Shown here: positions 55,001-62,707 of the stretch, piece after piece
Layout of the letters: each line of letters opens with the position of its first letter
How positions within the stretch are numbered: the stretch's first letter is position 1
Source: Prosapia bicincta
Lineage: Eukaryota; Arthropoda; Insecta; Hemiptera; Cercopidae
NCBI GenBank assembly: GCA_036971475.1
Contig: JBAIZL010000376.1
Location: 2,364,001-2,428,000 of the forward strand
Length of the DNA: 64,000 nucleotides
Direction: 5' to 3'
Program-made: the position numbers and the translations under genes
Notes under the pieces: generated by a model
Databases searched by the model: none
Told to the model about the DNA's origin: nothing
What the model saw: only the letters and a program-made list of their open reading frames with translations

Positions 55001-57930
55001 TGGGTTACTTTTTACAAAATAAGATATCTGTCAGAAATTGACTTCGTCCTCTTCTTCTCTAAATTGAAAAAAGTAAGATTTTATTGTTCAGACTAATGGG
55101 TTAAAACTTTTTTTCTAAATATATTGCACTATTTGAAAGGTTTGTTTGGTGGATCTGAACTTGGATTTTTCTACCATCTTTTTGTTTTTTGTGTAGTGTG
55201 TCTATATTTAAAGTTGAATGTTTTTAAATCATGTCACCCAGCCAACAGATAATAATAAAATGTGTCAAATCAGCCACTTTATGAGACGAATGTATTGAAA
55301 TTTATTAAAGTTGCTTGTAATCATCTTGAATTAACCAATTAAACTATAAGTAATTATCTGAAGTGATTATCAAAAGTTAATACTTTTGAACTTACTTGCG
55401 TCATGTTTCAAAACAATTGTTTCATTTATGAAGCTGACACTCTACTCTTCTGGGCACGACTTACACAGGGATAAATTATTCATATTTTGTGTCTATGTTG
55501 AATGATGTTAATAATTCTTAGAATAAAACTCGAAGTAAATGAGAAAATAAAAGTGTATTAAGTGAAAATTAATGTGCATTTTAAGTATCAGTAAAAGTTG
55601 TAAACCTGGGCACCTTTAGGGATGCCAAACCCCTCTAGTAAATGTTGGGAGTTTACACCCTATTACATAAAATACTTACAACGAGCTCTAGCTGACTGAT
55701 CTAGAATGCTTGACAAGAGGTTATTTTTCATATCTTCAGTTTCTCTGCGCCTTTCTTCTGCTGCCTTTTGACTCGCTCCATCATGCCCCTTAAATACGTA
55801 ATGCCATTTGGCTAAGAATGTTATTTTTAATCTATTATGCTACTTGTGACAGTGTTTTCTAAAGTTAATATGAATTTTAAAATTTTTATAACTTGGGTAA
55901 AAAAATGTAATTTTATGTTATTTCATAGACATTAAAAAAAATTTGACTATTAATAGTATAAGCCACATAAAAAAACTTAGACCAAAACCTAGAACTATTT
56001 TACTTTTCTAAAAACTAAAATATAAAATTTATTAAAAAAATGTAATTTGAACTATAAAACCATGTGACAAAAAAATATTTTTGTTGTTTGCTTCCTCTCT
56101 ACATTCATGAAACTAATTGTTAACTTTACAATTGTAGAATAATTCCAACAAAGGTATGTGTGCCAGGTTATCTTTGCACAGCTTACACAGTGCTGATTCA
56201 GCCAGATTGTATTTCTGTGTCACAATAGGTCTTGTTCGAGCTCTGACTACAAAGCAGGCTAGGACCCTTGGGTATTCCTCTCTATGTGTCTTCTTTCTTT
56301 ACCAGTTTCTTCTGTAGCCCATTCAGGAAGTAGCCTACAGAGCACTGCACCAACTGTTCCATTTCTTAAACTATCTTTTCCTTCCACACTGACACTACTT
56401 GAGAGAAAGATACCCATGGTCTATTTGGTACCTTGCAGTTGCTTCCTTGGCTATTTGATTTGCTGTTTCATTTCCCTTTATGCACAATCTAATGGAACTC
56501 ATTCAGCTTTTAATACTGAATAATATAATAGAACTCATACGAGATACTTTTTACAAAATATTTTTACGCAGGTATATAGTGATGTGGATAAACACAGTGT
56601 GGTTTAATGTAATTAATTATTTCTTACACAATTATATGTGTAAGGTGTTGTTATGTTTCCATTACCACAATATATATAACTTTGGTAAAAATATAGAGTT
56701 AATGATGTTGGTTTAAACATTTTTTTGTTTGTTATTATATTACTCGCTTTAATGTGTAGAACACGAATATCAACTTTTCTTTCCGTGGAAAATACGGAAA
56801 GTTACTTTTTTCACATTTTAAATGTTAAGTTGTACAGACATGTAGCCCTATATACATGCAAGTAACTGAATACTTCGTAGGTATACTTTAATACAGGTAG
56901 ATAGTAATGTTAAATAAAATTATTACCAAATCTATCCTGACTGGATACTTTGTAGGTATATTTTAATATAGGTGAATAGCAATATTGAATAAAATTATAA
57001 CCAAATCTATCCTGACTGGATACTTTGTAGGTAAATTTTAATGTAGGTATATAGTTATGTTGTATTATATTATAACCAAAAGGTAATTTTTTTTTAATTT
57101 TAAGTTTTAACTTTTTGTATTTTTTGTGGAAAAAAGTATTAGTGTTCTGCACATTGAAATGAGTAATTAAAGAAAACAATTTTTTTAAACAATATCAATA
57201 AGACTTGTTTATGCTATACATACCATTACAACCTAACATTTAAAATGTGAAAAACGTAACTTTCTGTATTTTCCGAGGAAAGAAAAGTTGATATTCGTGT
57301 TCTATACATTAAAACAAGTAATATAATAAAAAAATTTTTACACCAACGTCAATAAGACTATATTTTTACCATAACTTTATAAATAATATTTATCGGCCAA
57401 TAAATTTTGAAAATGAAAATTTATATAAAACATTTACTGGCTGATGCAGAAACTCATAATGAATACAAAAAAATCAAATAAAAAAACCTCAGGTCATAAA
57501 AATATATACCTATAAAGTATCCAGATAGGATCTACGGTGCCAGTGGAGGTACGGTGGCAATGGGATAATTTTTTTGCAAAATTGTTATTATATGGGACAT
57601 TAGCGAAAGTGTTATTTTTTTGTATTTGTTATGAGTTTCTGCATCGCCCGGTAAAATTTGATGCCTGAAATCGCTTACATGTCTAAACGGAACAATTAAA
57701 AAAAAAAAAAATTAATTTGATTGTATTTGGCTCACTCAAGTACAATTAAAATTCTTTTTCTTTTTTAGAATGTATTTTAATGAGTAATAGATGTGAAAAA
57801 TAAAAGATGAGACCAGACCCACATTATATTAAGTATTAATTTATATTTGCCTATGTAGCTGGTAAATTATGTGTAAAGCCAATGAATGATTTATTGTAAA
57901 CAAGAAGATTGATAATTCTCTTTTGTAAAT

Positions 57931-57980
<50 letters not shown>

Positions 57981-58252
57981 TAGGTATCTATGTATATAAT
58001 ATAAAAAGTTTAATAATAAGGCAAGGACAAATTATTAGTCAGAAAACTGGAATTGAATAAAAATATCTTGCTTATATATTACAATAAAGGATAGTTGAAA
58101 AACGATTTTGTATGATTACTTAAATTTATTATTAGACGTCACATTTAGCCATTAATTCCATTTATAACTTTAAATGTTTAAACTACCTGATTTTCACTCT
58201 GAAGTTGAGCTAACCTCTTGGCACGGAGTGCTTCTAATTCAGGATCGTTCAT
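43008..58252 (-). CDS. PDCD5: PDCD5 homologue, complete, four coding exons
   Basis: PDCD5 (programmed cell death 5, the eukaryotic/archaeal TFAR19 family) is a small basic-helix DNA-binding-like protein implicated in apoptosis regulation and tubulin/chaperonin interactions. Exons on the - strand: 58252-58187, 55788-55680, 49229-49066, 43055-43008. They join in frame to 128 codons plus stop (human protein 125 residues). Visible landmarks in order: MNDPELEALRAKRLAQLQ; ILDQSARAR; a KPDKGRMVENLLLQMSQTGQ stretch; IMGKLGENDLISILEQV; KVQKKTTVKFDRRR; acidic end DDSDDDL. All match the family. The 15 kb span is due to introns filled with transposons. It is convergent with TMX3 and divergent from the candidate exon at 59209. 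Confidence 0.95.
43124..43738 (+). mobile_element. piggyBac-like element with transposase N-terminal piece
   Basis: The left end TTTAGCCCTTTGAATAACAT and complement of the right end TTTAACTCTTTGATGAGCAA are inverted. CCCTTTGA-type termini next to TTA(A) are typical of piggyBac; TTAA is intact at the right and mutated at the left. It carries an open frame at 43340-43552. It is about 600 bp, so mostly deleted. Confidence 0.68.
43340..43552 (+). pseudogene. piggyBac transposase N-terminal fragment
   Basis: The frame includes PKEIEFFKIFLDRDLIKKII and TETKEYYNLV, the conserved 'FF..FLD..LI..I...TN.Y' start of the piggyBac transposase core. It ends in a stop at 43552 with nothing of the catalytic domain after it. 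The fragment is open but cannot be catalytic. A domesticated function is not suggested by the context. Confidence 0.68.
44589..45104. repeat. PLE-4 end hairpin
   Basis: The left arm (44589-44751) and right arm (44950-45104) are inverted copies (AATCACTTAAACAATAGTTT; GGTCAAGCAGTGACGGTTTT). The centre, on the - strand, reads NLEILYINKKGPHLNTLE, the C-terminal tail of a PLE endonuclease ORF. The - strand arm contains TTGATGA-A-GATCG...CGATC-GAAAACG, again a hammerhead-like block. Confidence 0.78.
45315..46255 (-). mobile_element. mariner deletion derivative, nested
   Basis: The ends CGAGGTGTGGCTAGAAAAAA and complement CGAGGTGAGGCTAGAAAAAA are inverted, with TA on both sides (45313-45314, 46256-46257). 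Its two-base left offset (TC) is unexplained. A second mariner family, distinct from the 10.9 kb copy. 941 bp, so about 350 bp shorter than a full mariner. Confidence 0.85.
45450..46065 (-). pseudogene. mariner transposase lacking its catalytic centre
   Basis: The N-terminus reads MLSVQKEQRVNIKFLFKLGK, then TGRPLSAKTDANIEKIGKLV and RRLTIRAMSELSGIDKESVR up to NKVCAKMVPK. After a junction it continues QNAPAHNALSVKTFLANHNI and YSPDLAPCDFFLFPKVKSAL. The segment that should contain the first catalytic Asp (GDE-W motif) is gone, and the second motif keeps NAPAH with Gln in place of the Asp. The third (PDLAPCD) is intact. Frame changes occur at the junction. Confidence 0.85.
46430..47516 (+). pseudogene. 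Tigger/jerky-like transposase, decayed
   Basis: Pieces in order: KEIDLLYKLKCGESVAVCHK (first HTH), a QVNHFQEVKSGLKSSRWRFS stretch with FGDSASVHHKAADSYPTHFK (second HTH, 46738-46926), GYTVDEDFM, then DETGLFWKRMPSQSLLSKKE (DDE first Asp region). Later fragments are ITEIDPSLEWALKCNRELEE and KEVCKNLEKYR. There are many stops and frame changes. The catalytic DDD triad cannot be completed. Confidence 0.7.
49066..49229 (-). CDS. PDCD5: PDCD5 exon 3
   Basis: Acceptor GGCTTTCAG, donor AAAG|GTGGTA, 164 bases. It encodes LGKPDKGRMVENLLLQMSQT, GQIMGKLGENDLISILEQ and VQKKTTVK, the conserved three-helix core of PDCD5. The open frame extends past both borders by chance, so the free-standing start ATG at 49260 is not real. 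Confidence 0.93.
49311..50165 (+). pseudogene. Penelope-like element relic (RT palm + GIY-YIG)
   Basis: It begins inside the RT with GLPMGYPISSILSEIFIHNL, then FRYVDDIPKLYNSN, INFLDLMTIQ and YRKPTT, and after frame changes GIYKITSNNCPSFYIGQTGR with TFTTIYNRRI (49810-50163). It is closest in motifs to PLE-1 (GLPMGSPIS; YRKPTT). The Y-x-G of the endonuclease is intact but frames are broken by stops and small deletions. No inverted 5' piece was recognised. Confidence 0.78.
52005..53361 (-). pseudogene. hAT transposase (ZMYM/P52rIPK-like type), broken
   Basis: The N-terminus at 53361 reads MLAMKRKDQQTLFQFYNKRQ. After a frameshift near 53000 come SWLAKHKWLAYSKTKDAAYC and KICILF, the TTF-type zinc finger. 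Then GNFKALLRYKVQSGD, EACNEIILKVIVKDVNEAKC and FTVLADETADISNTEQL (the first Asp-containing motif of the RNase H-like domain, 'LADET.DIS..EQ'). The C-terminal dimerisation part reads RLLKVFATLPISSSSAERSF and SFSTLKRIKTYSRNTM. Between the LADET block and the dimerisation block the central insertion domain and remaining catalytic residues are missing, so the copy cannot transpose itself. Confidence 0.85.
53355..53650. repeat. Tandem repeat inside the hAT element
   Basis: About eight imperfect units of roughly 30-36 bases (CACTGTTTATAAATCGCCAA, CACACTTTATTAC) lie just upstream of the transposase start and inside the element's right side. Subterminal repeats in hAT elements often serve as transposase binding sites. 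Units at the left are more diverged than those in the middle. Confidence 0.85.
54408..54756. repeat. Hairpin repeat family F, copy 2
   Basis: The left arm (about 54415-54530) and right arm (about 54601-54716) are inverted copies, loop about 70 bases with its own inner inverted pair (ATTACAAATTACAATCTA). The right arm holds AACCCT, CTGATGA-A-GATGAC-ATG-GTCATC-GAAATG, i.e. the hammerhead-like block with a perfect stem II. Confidence 0.85.
55680..55788 (-). CDS. PDCD5: PDCD5 exon 2
   Basis: Acceptor ATTTAAG (weak pyrimidine tract), donor CGTT|GTAAGT, 109 bases, phase 0 in and phase 1 out. It encodes GHDGASQKAAEERRRETEDM and the family signature LLSSILDQSARAR. Earlier boundaries are possible because the acceptor is weak, but this one preserves frame with exon 1. 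Confidence 0.9.
56733..57327. repeat. Foldback repeat with internal tandem units
   Basis: About 100-base outer arms (56733-56833 and 57228-57327; AACACGAATATCAACTTTTC and complement) enclose three tandem units of about 75 bases starting at about 56867, 56943 and 57018 (GGATACTTTGTAGGTATATT; CCAAATCTATCCTGACTG). A further inverted pair (GCAGAAACTCATAATGAATA at 57447 and its complement at about 57627) lies just outside. Superfamily unknown. Confidence 0.75.
57939..57977. repeat. (TA)n microsatellite
   Basis: A TA tract in PDCD5 intron 1. Confidence 0.97.
58187..58252 (-). CDS. PDCD5: PDCD5 exon 1 (start codon)
   Basis: The ATG is at 58252-58250, 22 codons, donor CAG|GTAGTT, phase 0. The N-terminal helix MNDPELEALRAKRLAQLQ corresponds to MADEELEALRRQRLAELQ in human PDCD5. 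No closer upstream in-frame ATG is apparent. Confidence 0.92.
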
Positions 58253-58855
58253 AATAAATTTTAAACAAAAATTTTACAGTAAACTTAAAATCGGAATAAT
58301 AAAGTAGGTGCGGAATTCTTATTTGAAAATAAAATTTTATAACATAAAAAAGATTTCAAAATAAAATGTTTAAAACTAAAATTGTTTTTCTTCTTGGTTA
58401 GGCCGTGTCGTAACCATAGAACAACATTTCACAGTCTCTATCAACTTTCAAAGTTAAGTCACCGATCATCCTACATTTACATTAAAACAATATTAAGGTT
58501 CCAAAATACAAATAATATTATTATTTATTTTTTTTTTCACCTTTTTTAACAGTTTGACTACATACAAAAATAAAAAGGAAAAATTAAGTTGTATTATTTC
58601 AATATTTTTATAATTAAATTTTTTTGAAACAATGTTTAATATATATTTTAAAAACCACAAAACATATTAACAAATTAAAAGTAATTCTAGCTAATAGAAT
58701 ATTTAGAGTTATAATTCCAATTTTATGACATAATTTCAGATTTATCAGAAGCTTACAATGTTTAGAGAGGAAAACATGTCAGAAAATGCTTATATTTAGC
58801 ATTATACATTGTTTTTTAATATGTTTTTATTCTTTGAATAGATGTGAATTTTTAT

Positions 58856-58913
<58 letters not shown>

Positions 58914-58934
58914 ATATATATATAAGTACAATAT

Positions 58935-59010
<76 letters not shown>

Positions 59011-59208
59011 GTCTCGTGTAATCGAACAACCGAAGGCATTTACAATTGTACAACTTCGATTTTATAGTTTTTATCCCCACCCTGTCGTTACACAAATCTT
59101 AGTTAGCAGACGATATCACTCGTTTCAAATTAAAAAATTTTGTTCTGTTAGGTGAAAAATTGTAGACATTTTATTAAGAAAAGTGTTATTAATTTATTTC
59201 CATATAAA
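58253..59208. promoter_or_regulatory. Intergenic region between divergent PDCD5 and candidate exon
   Basis: This 956 bp between two divergent ATGs probably contains the PDCD5 5' UTR and promoter. About 150 bp of (TA)n (58858-59007) sits in its second half. No TATA or initiator can be singled out amid the AT-rich sequence. Confidence 0.35.
58858..59007. repeat. Long (TA)n array
   Basis: TA repeats over about 150 bp are interrupted once by an inverted ACAATATATATATAAGTACA section. The Tyr-Ile open frames on both strands here are artefacts of the repeat. Confidence 0.98.
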
Positions 59209-59277
59209 ATGACTGAAGCTACAATGACTGAAAAAAGCTACATTTTAGAGGCCCATAAGAAAGTTTTAGCTCAACAG
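59209..59277 (+). CDS. Candidate first coding exon of an unidentified gene
   Basis: ATG at 59209 opens 23 codons (MTEATMTEKSYILEAHKKVL) ending CAG|GTAGCTTCT, a plausible donor. Codon use and the amphipathic content look coding. A second ATG at 59224 would also fit. I do not recognise the protein and found no second exon before 62.7 kb. The position, divergent from PDCD5, suits a shared promoter. It could be chance. Confidence 0.3.
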
Positions 59278-60301
59278 GTAGCTTCTCTTATTTAAACTTA
59301 AGAGTTTTACATAGTTTAATCAATTCATTTTGATTTTACTTCTATCTTTTTAAAACTTCTAAAACTATAATAAGATCTTTTTAATCTAATTTTTTTAAAC
59401 TAGTATATATGGGGGTATTATAATAAAATTATCTATAAACTTAAAAAGTTAGGGGTAAAAAAATAGTCAAGTTATTTCTTAAGGGTAGGTTTTATGGATA
59501 TTGTCTGGTATCTTAATTATGTATAATGGCTAGAGATAAAATGTATAAGGGGAGAATGTATGATTGCTATATGTTTGTATTTAGCACTAAGTTGTAGATC
59601 GAAGTTGATTTAATTTTAAAGATGTGAACTCCATCTAAAAAATATGTACATAGGTTATAAAATATTTTAAGCCATTTTTTTATTTCTTTGACTCCTAAAC
59701 ACTAACACAAATACTGAAAGCTATTTAAAAATATTTTTACTGTATTATATTGTTAAGATATGAGAACAAACTCATCTATGATTATCCTCCACCTTCTATT
59801 ACCAGAGGGTACTTTAAATGACTATTTTAAGGCAATTCCACATAATATATAAAGTTGGTTTTGATGTGCCAACTTTCATTATATATTTAATTATTTATGA
59901 CCATTAAAGGAGAGTAGTATACAATGAAATGATCTTATGCTTTCATAATATAATTAGATTATTTTTTTTTTTTCATCGTTTTACCAAAAAGGTTAGGCTC
60001 TTAGCTACATATACTCGTATGTTTATCAAAACACATTCTCTTTAACTTTTGATGGTCTCTATAACCTGAAACTTTTGATGATCTATCAGGTTTCCTTCTT
60101 TAATCTATTTGTAAAAATCTTTCAGAAAATTACAATAATAAAATACTTGGATTACTGGTTTGAATATTGCTAGGTGTCAGGTTACCTTGGAAGAAGAGCA
60201 ACCAATTTCTTTATATCTGAAAACACTGTTAGTTTGTTATTTGTGATACAAGTAAAAAAATTTGGTATTTGGTAAAGGAAATGATTTTATTGTGTTCTCT
60301 T
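59278..60301 (+). other. No recognisable feature
   Basis: AT-rich; possibly the first intron of the candidate gene starting at 59209. I see no exon or repeat borders. Confidence 0.4.
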
Positions 60302-60319
60302 TCTCTCTCTCTAGCTCTT

Positions 60320-60408
<89 letters not shown>
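60302..60408. repeat. (CT)n followed by (TA)n microsatellite
   Basis: A TCTCTC run (60302-60368) passes into TATATA (60369-60408), a mirror of the (TA)n/(GA)n composite at 31.8 kb. Confidence 0.97.
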
Positions 60409-60411
<3 letters not shown>

Positions 60412-60657
60412 GTGAATAGTTACTATCTGGAGTATATCCGTTCATTCTGCAGTCCATAAATTCACAGTTCCGACGTTTCGCTAGAATCTCATCCAGCATT
60501 GACGAGGTGAACCCAACAACAGTAGAAGAGCAAGTGAATCTACTGTGAAACGTCGGAAATGCGAATTTATGGACTGCAGAATGAACGGATGTACTCCAGA
60601 TAGTAACTATTCATCATATTTTTCCATCCGTGAAGGCATATTTTTCTATACGTATCA
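60409..60657. repeat. Hairpin between (TA)n tracts with GAAACGTCGG ends
   Basis: The left arm (60412-60488) and right arm (60541-60616) are inverted copies (GTGAATAGTTACTATCTGGA; GCAGTCCATAAATTC), with a 50-base loop. The - strand left arm reads CTGGATGAGATTCTAGC-GAAACGTCGG and the + strand right arm ACTGTGAAACGTCGG, resembling PLE/hammerhead-type end motifs. (TA)n lies on both sides. Confidence 0.75.

Positions 60658-60704
<47 letters not shown>
60658..60704. repeat. (TA)n microsatellite
   Basis: A TA tract bordering the hairpin on its right. Confidence 0.97.
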
Positions 60705-60706
<2 letters not shown>

Positions 60707-61947
60707 AATAATGGTAATTTTGTTTTTATACAAGTCTTAATAAAATTTATAATTTAAAAGAAATAACAATTCAATGCTGCCTTTTGTTACAATAAACTTT
60801 TAATATTTTAAAATGACATTCCTTGTTATCTTTTACAAAGTCACTTACTAATTAAAAATTCTTATTTCCTCTACAAAGAATTACAAAAATTAAGCTTTAT
60901 TAGCCTAAGTCTTAAATTTGTTATGGCAGCAAGAAGTTTAGTTATAAAATTTAATATGAATTGAAATTGATTTAATTATTTCAATTTGAGCTTGAGCTCT
61001 CTTTATCTCGGGTTAAATAGGTGGGTTTTCTAAATTTTGACTAATAAATTTTGAGTTGGCACTTTCAAAAAAATATCTAAATTACAATTCTTACAAGTTA
61101 AAATTTTTACAAGTTATTTAGTTTCTAATTAATATATTTTCCTGAATAATGTCTTCTTAATTGATCAGTTCAATGGTTTGGCTTATTGTTACTCTGTAAT
61201 TATGATTTAAACACGATACTGCACTTTCCGCACCAGTAAAAAAAATAAAATTTCGACAGCCAATTCTGAATACGTCTTCCTCGTTCCAATGCTTTGTTCC
61301 AACTGCGTCCTGACGCTACCTTTGTTAGAAAAAAATGGCCAAGTCGTGAATTTCCGCTATTTTTTCGTTTATTCCTTGCAAGTAACAGCTTTACGGATGT
61401 CATGTTCTTCTTCTTTACGGATACACTTCTTCTTCTTAACAACTGCACTTAAATTTCTTTGCATTTAAATCCAAAACTGTTTTCTATTATATCTCCAAGA
61501 GAAATATTTAAAACGAATATCTTTTGCCGGTCAATGCGCACGCAACTCCACAAATCCGTTATATCGTGTTTACTACAGAACACTCACTAGCTTGCCGTGT
61601 GAAAGTTTTAAGTGTATTTTTTTTACATAGTTCTATTTAAATTGTTACCTATCAATTATTTCTAATACATATTCTTATAAATAGTGATTTGTGTGTTTTT
61701 TTTCTTTTATATAAAATCTTGTGATTAGATCTAAAATGTGACCGTGTGCATTTTCTACACAAGTGAAATTAGGTTATGTTTACAATTCGTTCCTGGTATA
61801 TTTTAGTAATTTTTACATACTGAATTTATTTTTATATATTTATCTTATTTTGGTAAGTGCCTTTTATATGTATACTACTTCAAAATGTTACATAGTCCCC
61901 AAATTTAGATAAAAAAAAATTTTGATTCCAAAATTCCTTTTTTTTAT
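60705..61947. other. No certain feature; short basic open frame on - strand
   Basis: 61200-61448 on the - strand is an 82-codon open frame (MQLLRRRSVSVKKKNMTSVK...), Lys/Arg-rich, in a slightly GC-richer patch. It has no motif I recognise and no clear splice sites. The rest is AT-rich. Confidence 0.3.
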
Positions 61948-62236
61948 CTCAATTTTCACATTTTGGGAGTCAACTCTTACTCTATCCTTCTTGCTTGTCT
62001 GCTGCCATCTAATTACATATGATATACTTAACTCCTAACAATACAATAAATTAACAATTAACATTTAATCAACAATCCTTTTACTCTTAACTCTCAATTT
62101 TCACATTTTGGGAGTAAACTCTTACTCTATCCTTCTTGCTTGTCTGCTGCCCTCTAATTACATATGATATACTTAACTACTAACAATACAATAAATTAAC
62201 AATTAACATTTAATCAACAATACTCTTACTCTTAAC
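61948..62236. repeat. Direct tandem duplication of a 145-bp unit, likely in the Gypsy 3' end/LTR
   Basis: Unit 1 (61948-62092) and unit 2 (62093-62236) differ at only a few bases (CTCAATTTTCACATTTTGGG; CTTCTTGCTTGTCTGCTGCC). They lie downstream, on the - strand, of the Gypsy integrase frame, where the 3' UTR and LTR should be. Duplicated U3 units are common in LTRs; the LTR borders themselves were not determined. Confidence 0.75.
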
Positions 62237-62639
62237 ACCTCGTACATTAATCATTTTCTGATTCTTAGAATCTATTTTATAAACTTTTTCTTTTTCTTTC
62301 TTTATTTTAATTTTAATAGAATGGAATCCTTCCAATCATAAGTCTTTTTATTTATCTATATAATCTATCTTCTGACACAGTGTTCTTTTTTTTTTTAATT
62401 TTAGCCTAACCGAGTCATAGCATGTCTAGGTTGTTTGTAGGTTAGGTCCTTGTTCTTATTCATTCATCCCTTCCTATTTTATTTTTATTTACATATTTTT
62501 TTTTTTTTTTTATTTCTTTATATTTTTTTTTCAAGTGTTTGTTTAATTATTAAGTCATTTCTGGTCTATTGTCATTTCCGGTTTATTTGTTATCTATCCC
62601 TCCTACATTCGCTTCCTTTTCCTAATACTTTTATATCCT

Positions 62640-62707
62640 GAGTCATTCCTGTTGTTACCATCTTATTATCCCTTGTTATTTTCCTTTCTCTCGACTTCTC
62701 CCTTTAT
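62640..62707 (-). other. Possible polypurine tract and 3' LTR boundary of the Gypsy element
   Basis: Complement of 62682-62704 reads AAAGGGAGAAGTCGAGAGAA and continues purine-rich, immediately after the pol stop. A purine-rich tract at the LTR edge primes plus-strand synthesis in LTR retroelements. The exact first LTR base is not fixed. Confidence 0.4.

Larger units (their letters stand above)
49230..55679 (-). other. PDCD5 intron 2
   Basis: About 6.4 kb. It holds a PLE relic (49311-50165), the hAT element (51211-54004) and hairpin F copy 2 (54408-54756). 50166-51210 contains a Lys/Asn-rich open stretch (about 50850-51057) that may be a PLE linker but lacks motifs. 54757-55679 shows nothing. 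Confidence 0.7.
55789..58186 (-). other. PDCD5 intron 1
   Basis: It contains a foldback repeat with internal tandem units (56733-57327) and a (TA)n tract (57939-57977). The remainder is AT-rich. Confidence 0.65.

Noticed and set aside
58786..59155. Long open frames of alternating Tyr-Ile on both strands
   Set aside because: They are translations of the (TA)n array and run open on both strands for purely repetitive reasons.
60262..60499. Ser-Leu and Arg-Glu repeat frames
   Set aside because: They translate (CT)n/(TA)n microsatellites, not protein.
61200..61448. 82-codon basic - strand frame as a possible mitochondrial-targeted exon
   Set aside because: No recognisable family, no supporting splice signals; left only as a remark.
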